DNA from: CAVTGO01 sp963734275
GTDB taxonomy: Bacteria; Actinomycetota; UBA4738; HRBIN12
Direction: 5' to 3'
Assembly (NCBI GenBank): GCA_963734275.1
Contig: CAVTGO010000013.1
Coordinates: forward strand, 186,001-250,000
DNA length: 64,000 bases
A program made the position numbers and the translations under genes. Position 1 is the stretch's first letter. Every line of letters begins with the position of its first letter. A model generated the notes under the pieces. The model saw only the letters and a list, made by a program, of their open reading frames with translations, did no database searches and was not told the origin of the DNA. This document shows, piece by piece, positions 18,516 to 25,649 of this stretch.

Positions 18516-18920
18516 GTGACGGCCTCGTACACCTGGCGCGGGAGCGTCGCCACTGCGGAGCTGAACCGACTGCACGCGGAAGCGTTCGGCACTCGACTCT
18601 ACTCCGAGGATGAATGGAACTGGGTCGAGCTTCTCGACCGGCACAGCCTCGGGTGGGTCGTCGGGCGAGACGGCGACGCCCTCATAGGCTTCGTCAACGT
18701 GCTGTGGGACGGCCTCGTGCATGCCTGGCTCCAGGACACGATGGTGGCTTCGGATGCGCGACGGCGTGGCGTCGGAACCGAGCTCGTGAAGGTGGCCGTC
18801 CGGGAGGCACGGTCTTCAGGGTGTGAGTGGCTGCACGTCGACTTCGGCGAGCACCTTCGTCCCTTCTATCTCGACGCATGCGGATTCTCGCCGACGGATG
18901 CCGGTCTGATGGCGCTCTAG
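18516..18920 (+). CDS. GNAT family N-acetyltransferase
   Basis: This 134-aa protein has the GNAT core: strands FVNVLWDGLVHAWLQD, the acetyl-CoA loop ASDARRRGVGTELVKVAVREAR, and the closing strand WLHVDFGEHLRPFYLDACGF. It is short but complete for the minimal fold. The acceptor substrate is unknown. The GTG at 18516 is the first in-frame start that does not overlap the divergent exonuclease coding region. Confidence 0.88.
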   Translation: MTASYTWRGSVATAELNRLHAEAFGTRLYSEDEWNWVELLDRHSLGWVVGRDGDALIGFVNVLWDGLVHAWLQDTMVASDARRRGVGTELVKVAVREARSSGCEWLHVDFGEHLRPFYLDACGFSPTDAGLMAL

Positions 18921-19039
18921 GCCACGGCGTGCGAGCGCCATCTAGCGGGGACGCCGAACGATCACGAGCGTCGGTTTGCGCTTTCGAAAGTGACCGCTTA
19001 CGCTGTTCGCTCGCTCCCGGAAGGCTGAGGAGGCCGGTG

Positions 19040-19501
19040 ATGGCGTACCGCTGGACGATCCACATCGACGCGCCCCCCGAGGCGGTGTTCGACATGCTTT
19101 CCGACGTCGGGAACCACGGCGCATGGGCGAACCAGAGCGCGAAGCTCAACATCGTGGAGGTCTCGGGCGGCCCGCCGGCTCTCGGGTCGAAGTATCGGTC
19201 GGAGCAGGTCTTCGCCGGCAAGCCGAACTCCGCCGACATCGAGATCACCGGTTTCGACCGGCCGCGCCGGTTCGCTTTCTCGATCACGCAGCGCAAGCAG
19301 GGCTCGACGAAGGACGTGCATTACACCCACACGTTCGTACTGACGCCGGCCGGCGCCGGCACGGACCTCGAGCGCACGACGGACGGCGACGGCAACCCCG
19401 TGGTCGGGTTCCTCGCGACCCCGGCGATCAAGAAGGACGGGAACACGTCGCTCGGCAACCTCAAGCGCAAGGTGGAGGCCGCCGTCCGCGGCGAGCGGTA
19501 G
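19040..19501 (+). CDS. SRPBCC (START-like) family protein
   Basis: This 153-aa protein has the START/Bet v1-like fold of the polyketide-cyclase/dehydrase group. It starts with YRWTIHIDAPPEAVFDMLSD, the standard opening, and continues with alternating strands and a long C-terminal helix (NTSLGNLKRKVEAAV). Such proteins bind hydrophobic ligands in a central cavity. A strong GAGGAGG Shine-Dalgarno lies just before the ATG at 19040. No partner gene indicates the ligand. Confidence 0.9.
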   Translation: MAYRWTIHIDAPPEAVFDMLSDVGNHGAWANQSAKLNIVEVSGGPPALGSKYRSEQVFAGKPNSADIEITGFDRPRRFAFSITQRKQGSTKDVHYTHTFVLTPAGAGTDLERTTDGDGNPVVGFLATPAIKKDGNTSLGNLKRKVEAAVRGER

Positions 19502-19543
19502 TCGCCTGGCGCGCTCGGCCCGCGACTCGACGATACTCATCGC

Positions 19544-20632
19544 ATGCGCGCCGCCGTGCTGTGGGAGACCGACCGGCTGCGGATCGAGGAGCTCGACCTG
19601 GACCCCCCGGAGCACGGCGAGGTGCTGATCCGGATGGCCGCCTCGGGGGTCTGCCGCTCCGACTGGCACGCGATCCGCGGCGTGCATCCGCACGCGACGC
19701 CGATCGTGCTCGGACACGAGGGCTCAGCCGTCGTCGAGGAGGTGGGGCCGGGCGTCGAGGGGATCGAGCCGGGCGACCACGTCGTCTGCTCGTGGCTCCC
19801 GGCGTGCGGCTCGTGCCGGCGATGCGCGGCCGGGACGCCCGTCCGGTGCGAGCGCCTCGGCGTGTTCGACGCCGGCTTCCTCGCGGACGGAACCGCGCGC
19901 TTCTCGAAGGACGGCACGCGCATCCACCACAACGTCCCGTCCTCGTTCGCGGAGCGCTCCGTCGTCCCGGCGACCACGGTGTTCCCGGTCGACCGTTCCC
20001 TCCCGCTGGAGCAGGTCGCGCTCCTCGGGTGCGCGGTCATGACGGGCGTGGGCGCGGTCCTGAACACCGCGCGCGTCCGCCCAGGGGAGTCGGTCGTGGT
20101 GATCGGTTGCGGCGGCGTCGGTCTCTCGACGATCCAGGGCGCGAGGATCGCCGGCGCGTACCCGATCGTCGCCGTCGACGTTGTGCGGGCCAAGCTCGAC
20201 CTCGCCCTAAAGCTCGGCGCGACGCATGCGGTCCTGTCCGGCGGCGGCGTCGAGAGCGACGTCCGTGACGCCGTGGGGGCAACCGGCGTCGAGTTCGCCT
20301 TCGAGGCTCTCGGCCGCCCCGAGACGATCGAGCTCGCGACGGAGGTCCTCGCGCCCGGGGGGACCGCGGTGCTCGTCGGCATGGCGCACCCGGACGCGCG
20401 CGTGCCGCTCGACGCCCTGAAGGTCACCACGCAGGAGCGGACCGTGACCGGCTCCTGGTACGGCTCGGTCGTGCCGGCCCGGGACTTCCCGCTCCTCGCC
20501 GGGCTGCTGCAGCGCGGCGAGCTGGACCTCGAGCCGCTCATCTCGCGCACGATCGAGCTCGAGCAGATCCACGAGGCGCTCGCGCGGTTCGAGGCGGGGG
20601 AGGAGACCCGCTCGGTGATCGTCTACGGCTGA
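19544..20632 (+). CDS. Zinc-dependent alcohol dehydrogenase (class III-like MDR)
   Basis: This 362-aa medium-chain dehydrogenase has the catalytic zinc ligands Cys and His in SGVCRSDWH and LGHEGSAVVE. The structural-zinc cysteines are in CGSCRRCAAGTPVRC, and the NAD-binding site is VVVIGCGGVGLSTIQGARIAGA. The overall pattern resembles class III alcohol/formaldehyde dehydrogenases, including mycothiol- or thiol-linked aldehyde oxidising forms in actinobacteria. The substrate is not determinable. Its stop overlaps the convergent SDR gene by 10 bases. Confidence 0.92.
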   Translation: MRAAVLWETDRLRIEELDLDPPEHGEVLIRMAASGVCRSDWHAIRGVHPHATPIVLGHEGSAVVEEVGPGVEGIEPGDHVVCSWLPACGSCRRCAAGTPVRCERLGVFDAGFLADGTARFSKDGTRIHHNVPSSFAERSVVPATTVFPVDRSLPLEQVALLGCAVMTGVGAVLNTARVRPGESVVVIGCGGVGLSTIQGARIAGAYPIVAVDVVRAKLDLALKLGATHAVLSGGGVESDVRDAVGATGVEFAFEALGRPETIELATEVLAPGGTAVLVGMAHPDARVPLDALKVTTQERTVTGSWYGSVVPARDFPLLAGLLQRGELDLEPLISRTIELEQIHEALARFEAGEETRSVIVYG

Positions 20633-21450
20633 GCGTCGCCGCCCGGCTGGGGCGGGGCGTATCCGAGTCCCCACGCGTCGACGCCGCCGTCCACGACCAC
20701 GGTCGTGCCGGTGATGTAGGCGCCGCCCGGCGATGCGAGGAACGCGATCGTCGACGCCACCTCCTCGGGCGCGCCGAGCCGGCCGAGTGGCGTCGACCGC
20801 AATGCCTCCTCGACGACGGCGTCGCCGTAGGCTCGGAACGCCTCGGTGTCGATCGCGCCGGTCGCGACGCACACGGCGCGGATCCGGTGGCGGCTCCACT
20901 CGATGGCCAGACCGCCGGCGAGGTTCTCGAGCGCCGCCCGCGCCGCCGACGAGTGGATCATCAGCGGCACGCCGCGCCGCGGGCTGAACCCGATGAACAC
21001 GACGAGGCCGCCCTTGCCGCTCGGGATCATCGAGCGCGTCGCGACCGAGCGCGTGAGGTCCCACACCGCGTCGACGTTCAAGCGGTGCACCGCCCGCCAG
21101 CCCTTCGGCGAGATGTCCTCGGGTAACGCGGCGAACTGCCCGCCCGCGTTATTCACGAGCACGTCCACCGTTCCGAAGCGCTCGAGCACGGCGTCCACGA
21201 GCGCGGAGACCTGCTCGGGCTCGCGGACGTCCGCGGGGAAGGCCAGGCATTCGGCTCCCGCGTCTGCGAGCTCGGCGCGCGTCTCCTCGAGTGGCTCCGG
21301 TCGCCTTCCCGCGATCGCCAGCCGGGCGCCCGTGCGCGCGAACTCGCTCGCGATCGCCCGCCCGAGCCCGGTACCACCGCCCGTCACCAGAGCGATCTTC
21401 CCGGCGTTCGCGTCGGGCGCGAGGGGCGAGCGGTACTCGAGGTCGGTCAC
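20623..21450 (-). CDS. SDR family oxidoreductase resembling 2,4-dienoyl-CoA reductase
   Basis: This 275-aa Rossmann protein has TGGGTGLGRAIA (cofactor site) and VLVNNAGGQF. The active-site region reads FIGFSPRRGVPLMIHSSAARAALENLAGGLAIEWSR in two blocks. The usual Tyr-x3-Lys is replaced by His-Ser-Ser-Ala-Ala-Arg-like residues. This matches the peroxisomal DECR2-type 2,4-dienoyl-CoA reductase pattern, in which catalysis does not use that Tyr. It would reduce a dienoyl-CoA during oxidation of unsaturated fatty acids, using NADPH. The GTG start at 21450 gives MTDLEYRSPL. Confidence 0.88.
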   Translation of the reverse strand: MTDLEYRSPLAPDANAGKIALVTGGGTGLGRAIASEFARTGARLAIAGRRPEPLEETRAELADAGAECLAFPADVREPEQVSALVDAVLERFGTVDVLVNNAGGQFAALPEDISPKGWRAVHRLNVDAVWDLTRSVATRSMIPSGKGGLVVFIGFSPRRGVPLMIHSSAARAALENLAGGLAIEWSRHRIRAVCVATGAIDTEAFRAYGDAVVEEALRSTPLGRLGAPEEVASTIAFLASPGGAYITGTTVVVDGGVDAWGLGYAPPQPGGDAQP

Positions 21451-21494
21451 GGCCGGCTCATGATGGCAGACCGCCGAGCGGTGCCGGCCGGGGG

Positions 21495-21529
21495 GTGTCC
21501 GCCGAGCGGTGTCCGCCGAGCGGTGTCCG
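21495..21529. repeat. 14-bp tandem repeat, about 2.5 copies
   Basis: GTGTCCGCCGAGCG occurs at 21495-21508 and 21509-21522, then a partial copy GTGTCCG at 21523-21529. A related CCGCCGAGCG lies at 21471-21480. The repeats sit in the divergent gap between the SDR start and the acyltransferase start. No function is visible. Confidence 0.8.
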
Positions 21530-21553
21530 CTGGGGTAGCGTTCGCGCCAGGCG

Positions 21554-22822
21554 ATGAGCGCCGGGCTCGACGAGATGGCGCGGGCCACCCCGGCCACGCG
21601 TGACCGCTACGTCGACTTCCTGCGCGCCGCCTCGATCGTCGCCGTCGTGTTCGGGCACTGGTTCATCGCGATCAACCACTTCGAACGCGGGATCTGGTCG
21701 ACGACGAGTGCCGTCGGCGTGACGAGCGGCCTGTGGTTCGCCACATGGCTGTTCCAGGTGATGCCGGTGTTCTTCTTCGTCGGCGGGTTCTCCAACCTCA
21801 CGGCGTACGAGGCCTACCGGCGCCGGGGAGAGACGAGCGGAGCGTTCGTCCGCTCGCGGCTCGAGCGCCTGCTCAGGCCCTCGCTCGTGTTCCTCGGCGT
21901 CTGGCTCGTCGTCCAGGTCGCGCTCCACCTGCTCGACGCGGGAGGGCCGGCTGGGCCACGCATCGGCGACCAGACCCGGCTGCTGCGCGGGATGTACCCG
22001 CCGGCCGCGACGCTGCCGTTCGGTCCGTTGTGGTTCCTCGCCGTGTACCTGGTCGTCGTCTGCATCGCGCCGGCGATGGTCGCGCTGCACCGGCGCTTCC
22101 GCTGGTGGGTCCCCGCGGCGATGGTGGCAGGCACGATCGTCGTCGATGTGATCGGCTTCGGCGCGGACCTGGATCGGCTCCGATACCTGAACGTCGTCTT
22201 CGTGCTCCTGCTCCCGCACCAGCTCGGCTTCTTCTACGCGGACGGGACGTTCGCGAGGCTGCCTCGGTGTGCGTTCTGGGCGATGGTGGCTGTGGGGCTC
22301 GGCGGGCTCGTCGTGCTGACGAACCCGTGGGTGTTCGAGCCGCTCGGTCCGGCGCGATTCGACTGGTTCCCGAGGATCGGGCACTACCCGAAGAGCCTGC
22401 TCGGCACCGACGTCGAGGTCGTCTCGAACGCCTACCCGCCGACGGTTTGTTTCCTGCTCGCCGACATCTGGTCGATCGGCGCGGTGATGCTGCTGCGCCC
22501 GGCGCTGTCACGGTGGCTCGAACGCCCCGGGCCGTGGAAGGCCACGATCGCGCTCAACAGCGTCATCATGACGCTCTTCCTCTGGCACGTGACGGCCTAC
22601 CTGCTGGTGCTGATGGCCGTCTGGCCGCTCGGGATCGGGCGGGACCAGGACAGCACCGCGGGCTGGTGGCTGCTGCGGCCGGCGTTCATCTGCCTGTCCG
22701 CCCTCGTGCTGGCCGTGATCGTGACGCTCGTCGGCCGGTTCGAACGTCCGCGTGCCCGGGCGCGGCCCTCCCCGGACCCGAGTCGGGGCTTCAGTTCCGA
22801 GCCCTCCGGGGCCGATGACTAA
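21554..22822 (+). CDS. Membrane acyltransferase, acyltransferase_3/OafA type
   Basis: This 422-aa protein has about ten membrane segments and the acyltransferase-3 signature near its start: RYVDFLRAASIVAVVFGHWF, with the catalytic-type His, then VMPVFFFVGGFSN. These enzymes move acetyl or longer acyl groups onto extracytoplasmic sugars, peptidoglycan or lipids. A basic C-terminal tail is disordered. The ATG at 21554 is the first in frame. A strong hairpin (22888-22925) follows the stop and probably ends the transcript. Confidence 0.9.
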   Translation: MSAGLDEMARATPATRDRYVDFLRAASIVAVVFGHWFIAINHFERGIWSTTSAVGVTSGLWFATWLFQVMPVFFFVGGFSNLTAYEAYRRRGETSGAFVRSRLERLLRPSLVFLGVWLVVQVALHLLDAGGPAGPRIGDQTRLLRGMYPPAATLPFGPLWFLAVYLVVVCIAPAMVALHRRFRWWVPAAMVAGTIVVDVIGFGADLDRLRYLNVVFVLLLPHQLGFFYADGTFARLPRCAFWAMVAVGLGGLVVLTNPWVFEPLGPARFDWFPRIGHYPKSLLGTDVEVVSNAYPPTVCFLLADIWSIGAVMLLRPALSRWLERPGPWKATIALNSVIMTLFLWHVTAYLLVLMAVWPLGIGRDQDSTAGWWLLRPAFICLSALVLAVIVTLVGRFERPRARARPSPDPSRGFSSEPSGADD

Positions 22823-22887
22823 CGCGAGGTGGTCGTCAGGGCGGTGTGAGCGTAGCGTGACGGTCGGGTCGACAGACCCGGCGGTCC

Positions 22888-22925
22888 ACGGAGCCCGGCC
22901 CCTCCCCCTGTGGGTCGGGCTCCGT
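22888..22925 (+). terminator. Strong hairpin between the acyltransferase and clpS
   Basis: ACGGAGCCCG at 22888-22897 pairs perfectly with CGGGCTCCGT at 22916-22925, and the loop can pair further. There is no clear U-run after it, as is common for high-G+C terminators. It lies 60 bases upstream of clpS and separates two transcripts on the same strand. Confidence 0.6.
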
Positions 22926-22984
22926 CTCTGTCCGGCGCGGGGACGGCGATGACCGGTTCCGGCGGGGCGCGTACCCTTGAACCG

Positions 22985-23278
22985 ATGGCGCAGACGGCAC
23001 CCGTCGAGGTGGAGCGGCCGATCGACGAACAGGACGTCAAGCCCGACGTCCCCTGGATCGTGATCGTCTGGAACGACCCGATCAACCTGATGTCGTACGT
23101 CGTCTACGTGTTCCAGAAGCTCTTCGGCTACCCGCGCGAGAAGGCGACCAAGCTCATGCTCGACGTCCATCACAAGGGTCGGGCCGTCGTCTCCGCGGGC
23201 CCGCGCGAGAAGTGCGAGTTCGACGTGTCGCGGCTGCACGCCCACGGGCTGTGGGCCACGCTGCAGAAGGATCGTTGA
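22985..23278 (+). CDS. clpS: ATP-dependent Clp protease adaptor ClpS
   Basis: This 97-aa adaptor delivers N-end-rule substrates to ClpAP or ClpCP. It has the motif WIVIVWNDPINLMSYVVYVFQ, with the acidic Asn-Asp-Pro substrate-pocket residues, and the conserved EKATKLMLDVHHKGRAVV. A flexible N-terminal extension precedes the core, as in other ClpS. The next gene starts one base after the clpS stop, so translation is likely coupled. Confidence 0.96.
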   Translation: MAQTAPVEVERPIDEQDVKPDVPWIVIVWNDPINLMSYVVYVFQKLFGYPREKATKLMLDVHHKGRAVVSAGPREKCEFDVSRLHAHGLWATLQKDR

Positions 23279-23279
23279 G

Positions 23280-23753
23280 GTGGCCTTCGGCCGTGTGAAG
23301 CGCACGCGCAAGGGGTTCCAGCTGCGCTTCCCTGCCGCCGAGCGCGAGGTGCTCCGCAAGCTCCCTGGGCAGCTCCGCGAGCTCATGCAGCAAGACGACG
23401 CGAGCTCGGATCCCGCGATGAAGCGGCTGTTCCCCCCGGCCTATCTCGACGACGAGGAGGCCGCCGCCGAGTTCGCGCGTGTGGTGCGCGACGACCTGTT
23501 GGCGCAGCGCATGGTCGCGATCGAGACCATGGAGCGCACGCTCGACGCCGACCGCCTCACCGAGGACGAGCTGGTCGCATGGCTCGCCGCCATCAACGAT
23601 CTTCGGCTCGTCCTCGGCGTCCGCCTCGCCGTCACCGAGGAGAGCACGGTCGCGGACTACACCGGCGACGAGGAGGCCGAGAGTACCTACGCCGTCTACC
23701 GGTACCTGTCCTATGTCGAGGAGGACGTGGTCGAGGCCCTGTCCGCGGGATAG
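23280..23753 (+). CDS. DUF2017 family protein
   Basis: This 157-aa protein has the DUF2017 pattern: an N-terminal basic strand (VKRTRKGFQLRFPAAEREVLRK in two parts), then acidic helices with AEFARVVRDDLLAQRM and VAWLAAINDLRLVLGVRL. The pair clpS-DUF2017 is conserved across actinobacteria, which suggests a role linked to protein quality control, though none has been shown. It starts at GTG 23280, one base after clpS. It has no signal peptide or membrane segment. Confidence 0.93.
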   Translation: MAFGRVKRTRKGFQLRFPAAEREVLRKLPGQLRELMQQDDASSDPAMKRLFPPAYLDDEEAAAEFARVVRDDLLAQRMVAIETMERTLDADRLTEDELVAWLAAINDLRLVLGVRLAVTEESTVADYTGDEEAESTYAVYRYLSYVEEDVVEALSAG

Positions 23754-23836
23754 CGGCCGACCCGCGTTCCGGCCCTGGCCGCCTGTCGTGGGATAGGCTC
23801 AGGCATTCCGATCCGCACGAGAACTGGAGGTCCGCG

Positions 23837-24694
23837 ATGACTCGAGGCTGGAAGACCGCCGCCCGCGTGGGCGCCTTCGCCGCGCTGGCGTTGCTGCTCA
23901 CCGGGTGTCTGAAGCTCAACATGAACCTGCTGGTGAACCCCGACGACACCGTGAGCGGCACCGTGCAGTTCGGCGTCAGCAAGGAGGTCCTCGAGCTCAC
24001 CGGCTCCACGCCGGAGGACCTGCTCGGCTCCGAGGCCCCGTTCCCGAGCGACGCTCCCGGGGTGACCGTGGAGCCGTTCGACGACGGCGAGTTCGCGGGC
24101 CAGGAGTTCACCTTCGAGTCCGTGCCGCTCGCCGAGTTCAGTGACCCGGCCAACCCCGACGCCCTCAAGATCACCCGCGAGGGCGACACCTTCACCGTGA
24201 ACGGCGTGCTCGACCTGTCCGCCGGCGCGACCGGCGCCACCGGCGCCCTGGGCGGCACCGCCGCGGAGCTGTTCGAGAGCGCCGACATCCGCGTCTCGAT
24301 CACGTTCCCCGGCGACGTCGTGGATTCGAACGGCGACGAGGTGGACGGCAACACGGTGACGTGGATCCCCACGTTCGGTGAGCGCCTCGAACTAACCGCC
24401 ACGGCGAGCGCCGTGGACGATGGCGACGCCGAGCTGCCGGGCGGCGGCGGCGACGGCGACAGCTCGCTCACGCTCATCCTCATCATCGTGGGCGCGCTCA
24501 TCGTGATCGCGATCGTCGTGTTCATCGTCATGTCGCAGCGCAGGAAGGGCAGGACCCCACCCGGCGATGCCGCAGGTGGTGACCCGATGGCCGCGCAGGT
24601 ACCGTCCGCAGCACCCGTGGCGCCGGCCCCGCCGGCCGCGCCACCGGCCCCACCGGCTCCGCCCGCACCGCCCGCTCCACCTGCGGAGGGCTAG
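23837..24694 (+). CDS. LppM-like lipoprotein with C-terminal membrane anchor and Pro-rich tail
   Basis: This 285-aa protein begins with a lipoprotein signal (LALLLTGCLKLNMNL, Cys near 26). A DUF3153/LppM-type extracellular domain follows, with the pattern VNPDDTVSGTVQFGVSKEVLEL and WIPTFGERLELTATAS. It then has a membrane helix (LTLILIIVGALIVIAIVVF, about 215-235) and a cytoplasmic tail of repeated Ala-Pro-Pro. A double anchor by lipid and helix is unusual but typical of this actinobacterial group. LppM is linked to phagosome control in mycobacteria; that role need not apply here. CTGGAGG precedes the ATG. Confidence 0.85.
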   Translation: MTRGWKTAARVGAFAALALLLTGCLKLNMNLLVNPDDTVSGTVQFGVSKEVLELTGSTPEDLLGSEAPFPSDAPGVTVEPFDDGEFAGQEFTFESVPLAEFSDPANPDALKITREGDTFTVNGVLDLSAGATGATGALGGTAAELFESADIRVSITFPGDVVDSNGDEVDGNTVTWIPTFGERLELTATASAVDDGDAELPGGGGDGDSSLTLILIIVGALIVIAIVVFIVMSQRRKGRTPPGDAAGGDPMAAQVPSAAPVAPAPPAAPPAPPAPPAPPAPPAEG

Positions 24695-24704
24695 AGAGCG
24701 TCCT

Positions 24705-24745
24705 CGGATCGCCGCCGGCGGGCTGCTACCGGCGGCGGCGATCCG
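24705..24745. terminator. Bidirectional hairpin between convergent genes
   Basis: CGGATCGCCGCC at 24705-24716 pairs perfectly with GGCGGCGATCCG at 24734-24745. It lies between the stop of the LppM-like gene and the stop of the M14 gene, whose last codons overlap the right arm. It is well placed to end both transcripts. Confidence 0.6.
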
Positions 24746-25463
24746 GGGCGAACAGGTCGAGGATCGCGTCCGCGTGCACCCGCGCCTCGGCGGGCCCGAG
24801 CGCGCCGGCGGGCAGCTCGACGACGAACGCGGTCGTCCCCGGGAACGTGTGGTTCTGCCACGAGGTGGCGGTTCCCGGGCGACGCCCGAACTCCTCGACG
24901 CGCATCCCGGTCAGGCGCGCGTAGCGCCGCTCGATCCGCTCGTCGCCGCCCGAGAGGTCGACGAGGCCGAACGGTTGGTGGTACCAGATCGTCACGTCGG
25001 GTCCGATCCGCCGGATCAGCCGGGAAGCGATCTTGGACTCGGGCTCCGAGAGCGGGCGCGGTCCCGAGTAGTACCGCCCGCGGGGCAGCGGCTCCCAGCC
25101 GAAGGGGAAGTTGCGGTTCAGGTCCACGCCGTTGGCATTGCCGCGGGTGTCGGCCGCGTAGCCGTCGGGGTTCAGGTTCGGCAGCACCCACAGGTCCAGG
25201 TACGAGGGCGGGTCGCCCTCGAGCAGTCGCTCGACGATCCGCAGGCCCGCGCACTCCTCGCCGTGGATGCAGCCCACGACGAGCACCCGCGTCCCGCCCG
25301 GCGAGCCGATCCGGTGGACCTCGATCGTGCGGCCTCGGACCGACTCGCCGAGCGCGAACCGCTCCTCGATGATCGGGCGCGCCGCGGCGGGCGCGGCGGG
25401 CCAGAGCGACACCGCGACCAGGAGTCCCATCGGCCAGGTCGCGAGGAACCGGCGACGACGCAC
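24726..25463 (-). CDS. Secreted M14-family zinc carboxypeptidase
   Basis: This 245-aa protein starts with a Tat-like signal (RRRRFLATWPMGLLVAVSLWP, cleavage after PAAA). It has the M14 zinc motif GCIHGEECAGLRI (His and Glu), then WVLPNLNPDGYAADTRGN and GVDLNRNFPFGW, and a late catalytic glutamate in VVELPAGAL. It is a metallopeptidase of the murein-peptide or carboxypeptidase type, acting outside the membrane. I chose GTG at 25463 because it places the signal peptide at the N-terminus; the longer frame to 25538 overlaps the next gene. Confidence 0.88.
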   Translation of the reverse strand: MRRRRFLATWPMGLLVAVSLWPAAPAAARPIIEERFALGESVRGRTIEVHRIGSPGGTRVLVVGCIHGEECAGLRIVERLLEGDPPSYLDLWVLPNLNPDGYAADTRGNANGVDLNRNFPFGWEPLPRGRYYSGPRPLSEPESKIASRLIRRIGPDVTIWYHQPFGLVDLSGGDERIERRYARLTGMRVEEFGRRPGTATSWQNHTFPGTTAFVVELPAGALGPAEARVHADAILDLFAPDRRRR

Positions 25464-25470
25464 TCGGGGA

Positions 25471-25629
25471 TCAGCGCTTGATCCGCCGGCCGATGCCGTC
25501 GGTCGCCCGCCACGGCTCCAGGTCGTACGGCTGACCATCCGCGTCGAGCAGCTCGAAGTCCCCGTACACCTTCAGCGAGCCGTTCGGCCGGACGTGGATC
25601 CGGACGGGCTCGCGCTCGGGTTCGCTCAT
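25471..25629 (-). CDS. Small protein resembling a CDGSH N-terminal half without the iron-sulfur motif
   Basis: This 52-aa protein reads VRIHVRPNGSLKVYGDFELLDADG, a pattern seen at the start of CDGSH iron-sulfur proteins. It then ends in DLEPWRATDGIGRRIKR without the Cys-x-Cys...CDGSH cluster site. No cluster motif appears in the other frames after it. It may be a separate small family that keeps only the beta domain. It is upstream of the M14 gene by seven bases. Confidence 0.65.
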   Translation of the reverse strand: MSEPEREPVRIHVRPNGSLKVYGDFELLDADGQPYDLEPWRATDGIGRRIKR

Positions 25630-25649
25630 CGCGCGAGCGTAACAGCGCG

